From NCBI RefSeq assembly GCF_004364645.1, contig NZ_SOAW01000001.1, forward strand, positions 2,329,845 through 2,393,844: a stretch of DNA of 64,000 nucleotides. Direction: 5' to 3'. Source of the DNA: Naumannella halotolerans (GTDB taxonomy: Bacteria > Actinomycetota > Actinomycetes > Propionibacteriales > Propionibacteriaceae). Of the stretch, positions 28,091 to 39,245 are shown one piece after another (positions within the stretch are counted from its first letter, which is position 1; every line of letters starts with the position of its first letter). Under the pieces are notes generated by a model. The model was not told the DNA's origin. It saw only the letters and a program-made list of their open reading frames with translations, and ran no database searches. The position numbers and the translations under genes are program-made.

Positions 28091-28794
28091 TTGTTCTCGG
28101 TGTCGGACAGGACGGCGAAGCCGATCGACCGGTCCGGGGAGTGGAACAGATCGGTGCAGGTGGTGAGCGTGAGGATCGCCTCACTCGGGTCCTGATCGCT
28201 GTTCGGCTCCTGCGACTCGTGGTCCGGCACCGGATCCAGCGGCCAGGTCTCGGAGTCGTCGACCGTGATGTCCTTCGGCGGGACGGTGATCTCATAGGTG
28301 TAGACCGCCGAGCTGGTCTCGACCACCACCTCGTCGCCCTTCTCCAGTTCGAGGATCCGGGCGAACGGCTCGCCGTGGGTGACCCGGTGCCCGGCGACGG
28401 CGAAGTTGCCGACCTCACCCGGCTGCGCGGTGTTCTCGTACCACCCGAGTCCGCGGGCGAGGGTTCCGGCATCGGTACCCTTCAGCACCGGCACCTCGTA
28501 GTCCTCGCCGAGGGCCGGGATCCGCATCAGGGCGACGGCATCGCCCGGTACGGCACTGCCCGGATCGGCGGTCTCGGTGTTGTTCTCCCCCTGCCACTGC
28601 TCACGCAGGTTGCCGCGCTCCTCGTTGAAGGCACGCTGGGAGACCACGTTCGTGCCGAAGTACTGCCAGCCGATGTACCCCAGGCAGCCGAGCCCGATCG
28701 CCAACAACAGCACCCCGACCACGGTCAGCGGTGACGCGCCACGCTTCTTCTTCTTCGGCCTGCCGCGTCGTGGCGCGGTGTCGATCCGGCTCAT
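28087..28794 (-). CDS. Class E sortase
   Basis: A 235-residue transpeptidase that would anchor LAXTG-tagged proteins to peptidoglycan. A basic start (PRRGRPKKKKRG) precedes one membrane helix (LTVVGVLLLAIGLGCLGYIGW). The catalytic domain shows ALMRIPALGEDYEVPVLKGTD, the catalytic His in GNFAVAGHRVTHGE near residue 129 and the TLTTC catalytic Cys near 207, with the Arg further on in PDRSIGF. The LMRIP and TLTTC patterns are typical of class E. The start ATG 28794 overlaps the preceding membrane-protein stop. Its only visible client in this window is the decayed LAXTG remnant at 7379. Confidence 0.9.
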   Translation of the reverse strand: MSRIDTAPRRGRPKKKKRGASPLTVVGVLLLAIGLGCLGYIGWQYFGTNVVSQRAFNEERGNLREQWQGENNTETADPGSAVPGDAVALMRIPALGEDYEVPVLKGTDAGTLARGLGWYENTAQPGEVGNFAVAGHRVTHGEPFARILELEKGDEVVVETSSAVYTYEITVPPKDITVDDSETWPLDPVPDHESQEPNSDQDPSEAILTLTTCTDLFHSPDRSIGFAVLSDTENK

Positions 28795-29390
28795 GGGCCC
28801 ATTCTTGCCTGACCCGGGGTCTGCGCCAAGCCGGCGCCGGCAGATTCTGCCTGCCAGCGGTACCAGCGCCCGACCTCGGGCGTCCACAGCACCAGCACCA
28901 CGATCCCGATGTAGGCCGCCGCCGGCGCCCACAGCGCCGGTTGCCCCGACTGCCAGAGGGCGCCCCAGCCGATCGCCACCGCACCCCAGGCGGTGGCCGC
29001 CAGCCGCACCCACGCCGCCCGCATCAGCAACAGCCCACCGAGCACCAGTGCCACCGAGGGCAGCAGGTAGGCCGGCACCACCCCGCCGTCGAGCAGGTTG
29101 CGGTGGAACGGGTACAGCAGATGGTAGGTGCCGCTGAACCCCTCGGTACCGGCCACCGCCTGCATCGCTGAATAGAGGAGCAACCAGAGCAACGAGAACC
29201 CGCACAACCAGAGCAGGGAGCCGACCATCGTGGCCACGGCGGCCGCGGTCAGCAACCCCGGCCGCGGCGGTTCGGTGATCACCGACGGGTACGGCGTGGC
29301 GATGCTCCGGGCCGTGGGGTATGGCGGTGCCGGGTACCGCAGTTGCCCCGGGTCGGGTGGGGGCAGCGGTCGGCCGGCGGGATCGATCAC
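28791..29390 (-). CDS. Four-helix membrane protein of unknown function
   Basis: 199 residues. A Pro-rich cytoplasmic leader of about 45 residues (PAGRPLPPPDPGQLRYPAPP) is followed by four hydrophobic segments (TAAAVATMVGSLLWLCGFSL, YLLPSVALVLGGLLLM, TAWGAVAIGWGALW, YIGIVVLVLW). It ends QAESAGAGLAQTPGQARMGP. I do not recognise the family. Its stop overlaps the sortase start, so it is the first gene of a three-gene unit with the sortase and pyrE. A role tied to the cell envelope is only inferred from this coupling. Confidence 0.75.
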   Translation of the reverse strand: MIDPAGRPLPPPDPGQLRYPAPPYPTARSIATPYPSVITEPPRPGLLTAAAVATMVGSLLWLCGFSLLWLLLYSAMQAVAGTEGFSGTYHLLYPFHRNLLDGGVVPAYLLPSVALVLGGLLLMRAAWVRLAATAWGAVAIGWGALWQSGQPALWAPAAAYIGIVVLVLWTPEVGRWYRWQAESAGAGLAQTPGQARMGP

Positions 29391-29480
29391 ACCCCGAACG
29401 CTACCCGGCGCGCTGGCAGCCGACGGGTCGCCGCACCTTAGCCCCAGGGGCGCACGGCGAGGGCGAACCGGGTGCGGTGC

Positions 29481-31004
29481 TCAGTTCCGTTTCGTTCGCC
29501 AGGCGCGCTCGAAGGGCAGCCGCCAGGCATGGGGCGCGATCAGCTGGTGCACCGCATTCGGCCCCCAGGTGCCGGGTTGGTAGGGCTTCACCGGTGGCGG
29601 GTTGTCCAGCAGCGGCTGGGAGATCGCCCACAGGCTCTCGATGCCTTCGGCGGAGGTGAACAAGGTGTGGTCCCCGCGCATGGCGTCCATGATCAACCGC
29701 TCGTAGGCCTCCAGCACGTCACCGGCGGCGTCGGTCTCCGAGGTCGAGAACTGCATCGACAACTTGTCCAGGCGCATCCCCGCCCCGGGCCGCTTGCCGT
29801 AGAAGGAGAGCGAGATCTTCGCCTCGTCGGCAAGATCGAAGGTCAGATGGTCCGGGCCCTTGGAGTCGACCCCGGACCCGGCCGGGAACATCGACTTCGG
29901 CGCCTCCTTGAAGGCGATCGAGATGATCCGCATCCCCTCGGCCATCTTCTTGCCGGTACGCAGGTAGAACGGGATCCCGGCCCATCGCCAGTTGTCGATC
30001 CGTACCCGCATGGCGACGAAGGTCTCGGTGTCGGAGTCCGGGGCGACACCCTCCTCCTCGCGGTAGCCGTTGTACTGGCCGCGGACGACCTCGTAGGGCC
30101 GGACCATCTCCATCGAGCGGAAGACCTTGTTCTTCTCCTCGCTGATCGACGTCGGTTCCAGCGCGGTCGGCGGCTCCATGGCGACGAAGGCCAGCACCTG
30201 GAAGAGGTGGGTGACGACCATGTCCCGATAGGCGCCGGTCGGTTCGTAGAAGGCCGAGCGCGCGTCCAGGCCGAGCGATTCGGGGATGTCGATCTGGATG
30301 TGGTCGATGAAGTTGCGGTTCCAGATCGGCTCGAACAGGCCGTTGGCGAAGCGGAAGGCGAGGATGTTCAGGGCCGCCTCCTTGCCCAGGAAGTGGTCGA
30401 TCCGGAAGATCTGTTCCTCGGCGAAGGTCTTGTGTACCTCGTTGTTGAGCTTGATCGCGCTTTCCAGGTCGGTACCGAAGGGTTTCTCCATGATCACCCG
30501 GGAGTCCTGGACGAGTCCGGCCTGGTTGAGGGTGTTCACGACCGCCTCGGCGGCCTTCGGTGGGACGCTCAGGTAGTGCAGCAGGCGGACGTCCTTGTCG
30601 CCGCCGAGTTGCTGCCTCGAGCTCTCGACCGCTTCCCGCAGCTTCTCCGGGCCGGCCGTCGACGAGACGTAGTGGAGCCGACCACGGAAGGTCTCCCACT
30701 GCTCGTCGGTCAGCTTGTGCTTGCCGTACTTGTTGATCGCCTCGCGGGCGAACTCGCGGAACTGTTCGTCGGTCATCTCCTCCAGCGAGCAACCGACCAC
30801 CTCGATCTCGGGGGTCAGGTCGGAGACGACGAGATAGGCCACCCCGGGCAACAGCTTGCGCTGCGCGAGGTCACCGGTGGCCCCGAAGAGCACGACCACA
30901 TGGGGATCGATGTGGTCGGTGTTCCCGCGACGTCGCGACGACGGATCGGGGTAGGCGATGTGCGAATCGGAGTAGTTGCCGTGTGTCTCAGCCACGGGCA
31001 CCAT
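29481..31004 (-). CDS. zwf: Glucose-6-phosphate 1-dehydrogenase
   Basis: First enzyme of the oxidative pentose-phosphate pathway, making NADPH. It carries VVLFGATGDLAQRKLLPGVAYL, the nucleotide-binding P-loop, near residue 36 and FRIDHFLGKEAALN, the substrate and catalytic His region, near 195. Length of 507 residues from ATG 31004 (MVPVAETHGNYS) matches the family; a longer form from 31058 would add 18 Arg/Gly-rich residues and overlap repeat element A, so it is less likely. It stands alone, with no opcA-type partner or tal/tkt in view. Confidence 0.96.
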   Translation of the reverse strand: MVPVAETHGNYSDSHIAYPDPSSRRRGNTDHIDPHVVVLFGATGDLAQRKLLPGVAYLVVSDLTPEIEVVGCSLEEMTDEQFREFAREAINKYGKHKLTDEQWETFRGRLHYVSSTAGPEKLREAVESSRQQLGGDKDVRLLHYLSVPPKAAEAVVNTLNQAGLVQDSRVIMEKPFGTDLESAIKLNNEVHKTFAEEQIFRIDHFLGKEAALNILAFRFANGLFEPIWNRNFIDHIQIDIPESLGLDARSAFYEPTGAYRDMVVTHLFQVLAFVAMEPPTALEPTSISEEKNKVFRSMEMVRPYEVVRGQYNGYREEEGVAPDSDTETFVAMRVRIDNWRWAGIPFYLRTGKKMAEGMRIISIAFKEAPKSMFPAGSGVDSKGPDHLTFDLADEAKISLSFYGKRPGAGMRLDKLSMQFSTSETDAAGDVLEAYERLIMDAMRGDHTLFTSAEGIESLWAISQPLLDNPPPVKPYQPGTWGPNAVHQLIAPHAWRLPFERAWRTKRN

Positions 31005-31046
31005 CCTTGCACCTTCGCCCTCGGGCCACTGTCGCCCACCCGATCT

Positions 31047-31099
31047 GTTCCGCAGCAACTGCAGCTCAGCGCAGCCGAGAAGTGCAGGTGCTGCGGAAC
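31047..31099. repeat. 53-bp dispersed inverted-end element, copy A
   Basis: Starts GTTCCGCAGC and ends GCTGCGGAAC. Its two ends pair over 17 bp with a single mismatch, and it carries the shared TGCA at element positions 37-40. It lies between the spermidine-synthase-like gene and zwf. Copies B (53751) and C (55779) have the same length and ends. Confidence 0.7.
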
Positions 31100-31125
31100 G
31101 GACGCGAAAGGGGGCAGCGCAGAGC

Positions 31126-31935
31126 TCAGCGCTGCTGTCTCATCCAGGAGACGAGATCGGGTGATGCCTCGGCATCGTCGTCGGTGAACGGTGCGGCACC
31201 GGCGACCCAGCGGTCGAGATCGTGCTCGGCGATCACCCGGTAGGCGAAGGTGGCCTTCGCCCCGGCGGCGTGCAGACCGCCGAGCGGTAGTGCGGTGTTG
31301 GCGGCGATCAGCACCAGGTTGCCGAAACGACGACCCTTCAGGATCGGCGGTTCACTGGTGATCGCGACCTGGGAGAAGAACTGCCGAAGCCCGGCCACCA
31401 CGCGACGGCCGTAGGCGAACGGACCCTGATCGGTGATGTTCACCAACACGACCCCGGTGGGATTCAGCACCCGCGCCAATTGCGCGAAGTACTCCACCGT
31501 CCCGAGTTCGGCCGGTACCTTGCCGGCGGAGAACGCGTCGCTGATGATCACATCGGCGAAGTCGTCGCGCATCGGTACGATCCCGGCGCGGCCGTCGACC
31601 TCCCGGACCTTGATCCCGCTGTTGCGTGGCAGCGGCAGGTCGCGTCGTACCTGGGTGATCAGGTCCGCATCGGGTTCGAGCACGATCTGCGGCGAGGTGG
31701 GCCGGGTCGCTGCCACGTACCGCGGCAGGGTCATCCCGGCCCCGCCGATGTGGATCACCCGCAGCCGTTGCCGCGCCGGTGCCCACAGGTCCACGACGTC
31801 GGCGATCCGCTGTACGTACTCGAATTCGAGGCACAGCGGATCGTCGAGATCGACGTGGGACTGCGAGGCCCCACCGACCCGGACCGTGAACGCCTGGCTG
31901 CGATCACGGTCCGGGATCAGGAATTCATCGGACAT
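31126..31935 (-). CDS. Spermidine-synthase-like protein (fused-type methyltransferase fold)
   Basis: A 269-residue protein with the Rossmann fold of spermidine synthases: LRVIHIGGAGMTLPRYVA (SAM-like nucleotide loop) near residue 60, IVLEPDADLITQVR, DGRAGIVPMRDDFADVIISDAFS and a TVEYFAQLARVLNPTG helix. The residues that hold putrescine in true spermidine synthases are not clear, and the N-terminal beta-sheet is short. Such proteins in actinobacteria are usually annotated by similarity and may be methyltransferases. Its reaction is unproven. It lies upstream of zwf on the same strand, with element A between. Confidence 0.75.
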   Translation of the reverse strand: MSDEFLIPDRDRSQAFTVRVGGASQSHVDLDDPLCLEFEYVQRIADVVDLWAPARQRLRVIHIGGAGMTLPRYVAATRPTSPQIVLEPDADLITQVRRDLPLPRNSGIKVREVDGRAGIVPMRDDFADVIISDAFSAGKVPAELGTVEYFAQLARVLNPTGVVLVNITDQGPFAYGRRVVAGLRQFFSQVAITSEPPILKGRRFGNLVLIAANTALPLGGLHAAGAKATFAYRVIAEHDLDRWVAGAAPFTDDDAEASPDLVSWMRQQR

Positions 31936-31995
31936 CAGGTTCGATCATGCCCGATGCCGACCGGCTGCGTCCGGTCATCGTGCGGTACGGCACCC

Positions 31996-34680
31996 TCAGG
32001 AGTCCGAGGCCGAACCCGTCGCATCGGGCTCGGTCGAGCCGGCGAGCTCGTCGGACCGGTTGATGTCATCGGGTCGGGCCGATCCCTCCCCGGCCGCGTC
32101 TGGCACCGTCATGATCAGATGCTCGGCATCGGGTGCGGCGTCGAACTTGACCGTCTGGCCTTCCAGGATCTTCCCGGCCAGCACCTCGCGGGCGAGCTTG
32201 TCCTCCACCTCACGCTGCACCAGTCGACGCAGCGGACGGGCACCGTAGACCGGGTCGAAGCCGTGACTGCCGAGCCATTCCCTGGCCGCGTCGGTGGCCT
32301 CGACGCTGATCCGCCGATCGGCGATCCGCTTGTTCAAGCGGTCCAGGTTGATGTCCACGATCTTGGCCAGCTCGCTCTGCTTCAGCGGCTCGAACATCAC
32401 GATCTCGTCCAGCCGGTTCAAGAACTCCGGACGGAAGGACTGCCGGACGATGTTCATCACCGACTCCTCCTTCTTCTCCGGGCTCAGTGCCGGATCGGCG
32501 AGGAACTGCGAACCGAGGTTCGAGGTGAGGATCAAGATCACGTTCCGGAAGTCGACGGTACGCCCCTGGCCATCGGTCAGCCGCCCGTCGTCCAGTACCT
32601 GCAGGAGGATGTTGAAGATCTCCGGATGCGCCTTCTCCACCTCGTCCAGCAGCACCACCGAGTACGGGCGACGACGCACGGCCTCGGTCAGCTGCCCACC
32701 CTCGTCGTAGCCGACGTAACCCGGAGGGGCACCGACCAGTCGGGAGACCGAGTGCTTCTCGGAGTACTCGCTCATGTCGATCCTGATCATGGACGACTCG
32801 TCGTCGAAGAGGAACTCGGCCAGCGACTTGGCCAGTTCGGTCTTGCCGACACCGGTCGGGCCGAGGAAGAGGAACGAGCCGGTGGGCCGGTTCGGATCGG
32901 AGATCCCCGCCCGCGAACGCCGGACCGCATCGGAGACGGCCTGCACGGCCTGTCGCTGACCGATCAACCGTCGACCGAGACGCTCCTCCATCTGCAGGAG
33001 CTTCTCGCTCTCACCCTCCAGCATCCGGCCGACCGGGATACCGGTCCAGGCCGAGACGACCTCGGCGATGTCGGCAGGACCAACCTCTTCGGAGACCATC
33101 GGGGTGAAGTTCGCCTCATCGGCATCGGCCTTCTCCAGGTCGGCCTGCAGCGCCGGGATCCGTCCGTAGAGCAGCTCCGAGGCCTTGCCCAGGTCACCTT
33201 CGCGCTGGGCCCGTTCGGCCTCCGAACGCACATCGTCGATCTCCTTGCGGAGTTCACCGACCCGGTTCAGGCCCTCCTTCTCGGCCTGCCAGCGCTGCTC
33301 CAGTCCACGCAAGCGCTCCTGGGCATCGGCGAGTTCGGCGTTCAGCCGGGTCAGCCGCTCTTTGGAGGCGGCGTCGTCCTCCTTCTCCAGGGCGAGCTGC
33401 TGCATGGTCATCCGGTCCACGTCGCGGCGCAGCTGATCGATCTCCTCGGGGGAGGAGTCGATCTCCATCCGCAACCGGGAAGCGGCCTCGTCGACCAGGT
33501 CGATCGCCTTGTCCGGCAGCTGCCGGGAGGTGATGTAGCGGTTGGACAAGATGGCGGCCGCCACCAGGGCGGCGTCGGTGATGGCGACCTTGTGGTGCGC
33601 CTCGTACCGCTCCCGCAGTCCACGCAGGATCGCGATCGTGTCCTCCACACTGGGCTCACCGACGTAGACCTGCTGGAAGCGCCGCTCCAGGGCGGGGTCC
33701 TTCTCGATCCGCTCCCGGTACTCGTCCAAGGTGGTGGCACCGATCATCCGCAGCTCACCGCGGGCGAGCATCGGCTTCAGCATGTTGCCGGCGTCCATCG
33801 ATCCGTCACCGGAGGCACCGGCGCCGACGACGGTGTGCAGTTCGTCGATGAAGGTGATGATCTCGCCGTCGGATTCCTTGATCTCGTTCAGCACGGCCTT
33901 CAGCCGTTCCTCGAACTCACCGCGGTACTTCGCCCCGGCGACCATCGCGGTCAGGTCCAGTGAGATCAGCCGACGGTTCTTCAGCGAGTCGGGTACGTCG
34001 GAGTCGACGATCCGCTGCGCGAGGCCTTCCACCACCGCGGTCTTGCCGACACCGGGTTCACCGATCAGCACCGGGTTGTTCTTGGTCCGGCGCGACAGCA
34101 CCTGGGCCGTGCGGCGGATCTCGGAGTCACGCCCGATCACCGGGTCCAGTTTGCCCTCGCGCGCCTGTGCGGTGAGGTCGACACCGTACTGCTCCAGGGC
34201 ACTCTCGGTTCCCTCGGCCTCGGCGCTGGTGACACGCTTGCCACCGCGTGCGGCGTCGAAGGCCTCGATCAGGGACTGCGGTTCGACGCCTGCCCGGTTC
34301 AGGAGCTTCGCCGCCGGGGTCTCCACGGTCGCCAGGGCGATCAGCAGATGTTCGGTGGCGACGAACTTGTCGCCGGCGGACTCGGCGCGGGTCTCGGCCT
34401 CGGCCAGCACACGGGCGAAGCTGCCGGACAGATTGGGCTGGTTGACCGACGACCCCGAGGTCGACGGCAGTTTCTTGATCTCCGACTCCGCCGAGCGATC
34501 GATCGCTGCGGGGTCGGCACCGACTGCGGCCAGCAGGGGCCCGACGGTGTTGTCGGGGACCATCAACAGGGCATGCAGCAGGTGGACCGGTTCGGCACTG
34601 GGGTTGCCACCGGTCAGGGCGAGCCGGATCGCGGTCGAGACAGCGTCACGGCTCTTGGTGGTGAGCTTTTCGGTGTCCAT
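31996..34680 (-). CDS. clpB: ATP-dependent disaggregase ClpB
   Basis: A Hsp100 chaperone that pulls apart protein aggregates together with DnaK. The Clp_N domain ([19 protein letters not shown]) is followed by the first AAA+ ring with [18 protein letters not shown] near residue 208. The long coiled-coil middle domain lies near 410-530, and the second AAA+ ring has [20 protein letters not shown] near 610. The C-terminal small domain ends the protein, with an added acidic tail. The length of 894 residues is slightly longer than the 860 typical. Two HspR-type sites at 34722-34740 and 34771-34790 lie in its promoter, so it is controlled separately from the dnaK operon. Confidence 0.97.
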   Translation of the reverse strand: MDTEKLTTKSRDAVSTAIRLALTGGNPSAEPVHLLHALLMVPDNTVGPLLAAVGADPAAIDRSAESEIKKLPSTSGSSVNQPNLSGSFARVLAEAETRAESAGDKFVATEHLLIALATVETPAAKLLNRAGVEPQSLIEAFDAARGGKRVTSAEAEGTESALEQYGVDLTAQAREGKLDPVIGRDSEIRRTAQVLSRRTKNNPVLIGEPGVGKTAVVEGLAQRIVDSDVPDSLKNRRLISLDLTAMVAGAKYRGEFEERLKAVLNEIKESDGEIITFIDELHTVVGAGASGDGSMDAGNMLKPMLARGELRMIGATTLDEYRERIEKDPALERRFQQVYVGEPSVEDTIAILRGLRERYEAHHKVAITDAALVAAAILSNRYITSRQLPDKAIDLVDEAASRLRMEIDSSPEEIDQLRRDVDRMTMQQLALEKEDDAASKERLTRLNAELADAQERLRGLEQRWQAEKEGLNRVGELRKEIDDVRSEAERAQREGDLGKASELLYGRIPALQADLEKADADEANFTPMVSEEVGPADIAEVVSAWTGIPVGRMLEGESEKLLQMEERLGRRLIGQRQAVQAVSDAVRRSRAGISDPNRPTGSFLFLGPTGVGKTELAKSLAEFLFDDESSMIRIDMSEYSEKHSVSRLVGAPPGYVGYDEGGQLTEAVRRRPYSVVLLDEVEKAHPEIFNILLQVLDDGRLTDGQGRTVDFRNVILILTSNLGSQFLADPALSPEKKEESVMNIVRQSFRPEFLNRLDEIVMFEPLKQSELAKIVDINLDRLNKRIADRRISVEATDAAREWLGSHGFDPVYGARPLRRLVQREVEDKLAREVLAGKILEGQTVKFDAAPDAEHLIMTVPDAAGEGSARPDDINRSDELAGSTEPDATGSASDS

Positions 34681-34721
34681 TCATCGCCTCCTCGGGCGGC
34701 TGGGCCACCCGAAACAAAAAG

Positions 34722-34740
34722 TTGAGTGTTACAGACTCAA
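34722..34740. promoter_or_regulatory. HspR (HAIR) operator 1 of clpB
   Basis: TTGAGT-N7-ACTCAA, perfect for the six-base arms of the HAIR consensus CTTGAGT-N7-ACTCAAG, 42 bases upstream of the clpB ATG. Confidence 0.85.
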
Positions 34741-34770
34741 TTATGCCTCTGAGTTGCCTCATTGGCAAGA

Positions 34771-34790
34771 CTTGAGCGGGTAACACTCAA
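34771..34790. promoter_or_regulatory. HspR (HAIR) operator 2 of clpB
   Basis: CTTGAGC-N7-ACTCAA has one mismatch to the HAIR consensus. It lies about 30 bases further upstream than the first site, on the far side of the likely promoter. Confidence 0.75.
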
Positions 34791-34858
34791 CCTTGTTCGA
34801 GCGGCTTGATCACCTGACTGACACGGGCGTGAGCGGAGGTGAAAAGGCAGAACGCCGA

Positions 34859-35245
34859 TCAGCCCCCGAGGCCCACCGAGCCCTCACCGTCGGCCCGGAA
34901 CACCCGCGGGGCCCGGCGGGAGTTCGCCCGCCGGATCTCCTCGGCGAGCTCACCCACCAAGGCGCGCAACTGCTCGTTCTCGGCCTGCAGCTGCAGGATG
35001 CGGTCGATCCCGGGGAGGTTGATCCCCTCCTCCTGGGAGAGGCGCTGGATCAGCCGAAGCCGCGCGACATCACGACGGGAGTAGAGGCGGCCGCGGCCGC
35101 GCGCCCGGCGGGGCGAGACCAGCCCCATCCGGTCGTAGGTACGCAGCGTCTGCGGGTGCATCCCGGCCAGCCGGGCCGCCACCGAGATGACGAAGACGGG
35201 TGCGTCCTCGTCACTGAGGTCGAGGGCCACCGAGCGAGTTCTCAT
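34859..35245 (-). CDS. hspR: MerR-family heat-shock repressor HspR
   Basis: A 128-residue repressor that binds HAIR sites and is thought to need DnaK as co-repressor, giving feedback control. Residues 15-50 form the MerR helix-turn-helix (FVISVAARLAGMHPQTLRTYDRMGL), followed by a wing (GRGRLYSRRDVARLRLIQRL) and a leucine-rich coiled coil. It is the last gene of the dnaK-grpE-dnaJ-hspR set, six bases after dnaJ. All five HAIR sites in this window are its probable targets. Confidence 0.93.
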   Translation of the reverse strand: MRTRSVALDLSDEDAPVFVISVAARLAGMHPQTLRTYDRMGLVSPRRARGRGRLYSRRDVARLRLIQRLSQEEGINLPGIDRILQLQAENEQLRALVGELAEEIRRANSRRAPRVFRADGEGSVGLGG

Positions 35246-35251
35246 CGCTGC

Positions 35252-36454
35252 TCACCCCCGGCGATCGGCCCGGACCCGGGCGAACACATCGGCTCGCGGA
35301 TCGGTGCTGTCGGTCAGCCGGCCGTACTCCTCCAGCGCCGCCTTGGCCTCGGGGCCGATGGTGTCGGGCACCGCCACCTCGACGGTCACCAGCAGGTCAC
35401 CGCGTTCGCCGTTCTTCTTGGCCACACCCTTGCCGCGTACCCGGAAGGTACGACCGTTCGGCGTCCCGGCCGGGATCCGCAGGCGCACCCGATCGGAGTT
35501 GATCGCAGCATTGCCCGACAGGGTCGGTACGTCGATCTCGGCACCCAGGGAGGCCTCGACGAAGGTGACCGGGACGGTCACCGTGACGTGGTCGCCCTTG
35601 CGCCCGAACACCGCATGCGGCAAGACGTGGACGATCACGTACAGATCACCGGCGGCACCCCCGTTCTCACCCGGACTTCCCTTGCCCTTCAGCCGGATCC
35701 GTTGTCCGTCGTTGACGCCGGCGGGAATCCGTACCTGCATGGTCCTGGTCGACTGGGCACGGCCGGAACCGTGACAGATCGGGCAGGGGTCGTCGACGAT
35801 CAGGCCACGTCCACGACAGTCGGGACACGGTTCAGTGAAGGAGAAGCTGCCCCCGGGAGAGGCGCTGACCATGCCGGCCCCCTCACAGGTCGGACAGACC
35901 CGGGGAACGGTTCCGGCGCGGGCACCGGTGCCATGACAGGCCTGACAGGCATCGTCGGAGACCATCTGCATACTGACCGTGACGCCTTCCACGGCGTCGG
36001 CGAAGTCGATCGTGACCTCACCCTCGACGTCGGAACCGCGACGCGGTCCGGGCCCGCGACTGCTGCGGCCGGTGGAGAACCGTCCGGTGAAACCGCCGAA
36101 CAGATCAGAGAAGTCGGCGCCGCCGCTTGCGTTGCGGAACAAGTCCTCGAAGCCGGCGTTCTGCGACGAACCGCCGCCGGGCGCGCCGCCGCCGCGGGGG
36201 AACCGGAACCCGCCGCCGCCGAAGAGTTTTCGGGCGTCGTCGTACTCCTTGCGCTGCTCGGGATCGGAGAGCACGGAGTTGGCCTCCGAGGCCTCCTTGA
36301 ACCGCTTCTCCCGCGCCGTGTCACCGGGGTGCTGGTCGGGGTGGTTCTCCCGGGCGATCTTCCGGAAGGCCTTCTTGATGTCGGCGGCCGAGGCGTCCTT
36401 GGGAACACCGAGGATCTTGTAGTAGTCCTTCTCCACCCAGTCCTTGGTGCTCAT
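35252..36454 (-). CDS. dnaJ: Chaperone protein DnaJ
   Basis: A 400-residue Hsp40 that passes substrates to DnaK and stimulates its ATPase. The J domain opens YYKILGVPKDASAADIKKAF with HPDQHPGD in its loop, so the HPD motif is intact. A Gly/Phe-rich region (residues 75-140) is followed by four CxxCxGxG-like zinc-finger motifs (CQACHGTG, CPTCEGAG, CPDCRGRG, CPICHGSG). The C-terminal substrate domains complete a type I DnaJ. Start and grpE stop overlap (TGATG). Confidence 0.97.
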   Translation of the reverse strand: MSTKDWVEKDYYKILGVPKDASAADIKKAFRKIARENHPDQHPGDTAREKRFKEASEANSVLSDPEQRKEYDDARKLFGGGGFRFPRGGGAPGGGSSQNAGFEDLFRNASGGADFSDLFGGFTGRFSTGRSSRGPGPRRGSDVEGEVTIDFADAVEGVTVSMQMVSDDACQACHGTGARAGTVPRVCPTCEGAGMVSASPGGSFSFTEPCPDCRGRGLIVDDPCPICHGSGRAQSTRTMQVRIPAGVNDGQRIRLKGKGSPGENGGAAGDLYVIVHVLPHAVFGRKGDHVTVTVPVTFVEASLGAEIDVPTLSGNAAINSDRVRLRIPAGTPNGRTFRVRGKGVAKKNGERGDLLVTVEVAVPDTIGPEAKAALEEYGRLTDSTDPRADVFARVRADRRG

Positions 36455-37047
36455 CAGCCCTCCTGGACCGGCTCTTCATCGCCCGGCTGTGCCACGATCA
36501 CGCGGGCAGGTCGCAGCACGCGGTCACCGAGTCGGTAACCCACCTGCAGCACATCGGCCACCGTCGGTTCGCTGATCCCCGACTGCTGGGTCTGCATCAT
36601 CGCCTCGTGCACATTCGGGTCGAAGGCCTCCCCCTGGGTGCCGAAGGCAACCAGGCCGTTGGCCTCCGCCAGCCGTTCGATGCTGCTGGCGACAGCCTTG
36701 AAGCCGTCCGACATCTCCTCGTGCTGGCGGGCGCTGGCGATGTTGTCCAGGGTGCCGAGGAGGTCGTTGATCACCTTCTCCGCACCGGCCCGGCGGGCGA
36801 GATCGCGATCACGGTCGACGCGCTTCTTGTAGTTGACGTACTCGGCCTGCAGCCGTTTCAGATCGTCGGTGCGCTCGGCGAGGGCGGTCTCCAGTTCGCT
36901 CACCCGATCGGTTTCGGCACCGGTCTCGGCGACCGGCTCGTCCGGCGTGGCGGTCTGCTCCTGCGGTGCGGTGTCGTTGTCGGCACCCGCGGCATCCGCA
37001 GCGCCCTGGTCGGGTCCGGTGGAGCCGAATCGATCTTCGGTGTTCAC
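36454..37047 (-). CDS. grpE: Nucleotide exchange factor GrpE
   Basis: 197 residues. It releases ADP from DnaK. An acidic, Ala-rich N-terminal part (residues 1-50) precedes the long coiled coil (TDDLKRLQAEYVNYKKRVDRD) and the beta-domain with NGLVAFGTQGEAFDPNVHEAM, typical of the family. It is separated from dnaK by 98 bases holding a strong hairpin (37086-37131), which may lower its transcription relative to dnaK. Its stop overlaps the dnaJ start. Confidence 0.95.
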   Translation of the reverse strand: MNTEDRFGSTGPDQGAADAAGADNDTAPQEQTATPDEPVAETGAETDRVSELETALAERTDDLKRLQAEYVNYKKRVDRDRDLARRAGAEKVINDLLGTLDNIASARQHEEMSDGFKAVASSIERLAEANGLVAFGTQGEAFDPNVHEAMMQTQQSGISEPTVADVLQVGYRLGDRVLRPARVIVAQPGDEEPVQEG

Positions 37048-37085
37048 ACTTGCTCCTCAAGTCTTGTGGTGTTGACGATACGACC

Positions 37086-37131
37086 GACTCGCCGGTGGTG
37101 CGGCCCGATCGGGGCCGCACCACGGCGAGTC
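37086..37131 (-). terminator. Intercistronic hairpin between dnaK and grpE
   Basis: A stem of about 20 bp with one bulged base (GACTCGCC...GCGGCC arms) lies right after the dnaK stop. It may act as a partial terminator or an RNA-stabilising end for dnaK mRNA. Confidence 0.6.
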
Positions 37132-37145
37132 TGGTCACTGCAGGG

Positions 37146-39044
<1,899 letters not shown>

Positions 39045-39054
39045 CTACGGACAG

Positions 39055-39075
39055 ATTGAGTGTACGTGACTCAAG
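39055..39075. promoter_or_regulatory. HspR (HAIR) operator 1 of dnaK
   Basis: ATTGAGT-N7-ACTCAAG differs from the HAIR consensus at one base. It starts 50 bases before the dnaK ATG. Confidence 0.85.
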
Positions 39076-39082
39076 ATAGCAC

Positions 39083-39103
39083 CTTGAGTGAGAGCAACTC
39101 AAG
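39083..39103. promoter_or_regulatory. HspR (HAIR) operator 2 of dnaK
   Basis: CTTGAGT-N7-ACTCAAG is a perfect match to the HAIR consensus, with the arms fully complementary. Confidence 0.9.
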
Positions 39104-39108
39104 TCTTT

Positions 39109-39129
39109 GTTGAGTCGACTTCACTCAAG
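39109..39129. promoter_or_regulatory. HspR (HAIR) operator 3 of dnaK
   Basis: GTTGAGT-N7-ACTCAAG matches the consensus except at the outer base. It lies six bases from operator 2, so HspR could bind cooperatively along three sites. It is also close to the MarR promoter on the other strand. Confidence 0.85.
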
Positions 39130-39216
39130 TTTAATCCATTGCGTGGACCGGGCGCCTTTCGCGGCGACAGGGCCTCGTCCGGGTCGCCGGCAGCCCGTGC
39201 GGCGAAGGAATGGACA

Positions 39217-39235
39217 TATATAGCAAAGCTATATA
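39217..39235. promoter_or_regulatory. Palindromic MarR-type operator and promoter
   Basis: TATATAGC-AAA-GCTATATA is a perfect 8-bp inverted repeat in an A/T-rich island that stands out in this genome. It would overlap the -10 region of the MarR-MFS promoter, so it is a probable autoregulatory site. Confidence 0.65.
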
Positions 39236-39245
39236 CCTTCGGAGA

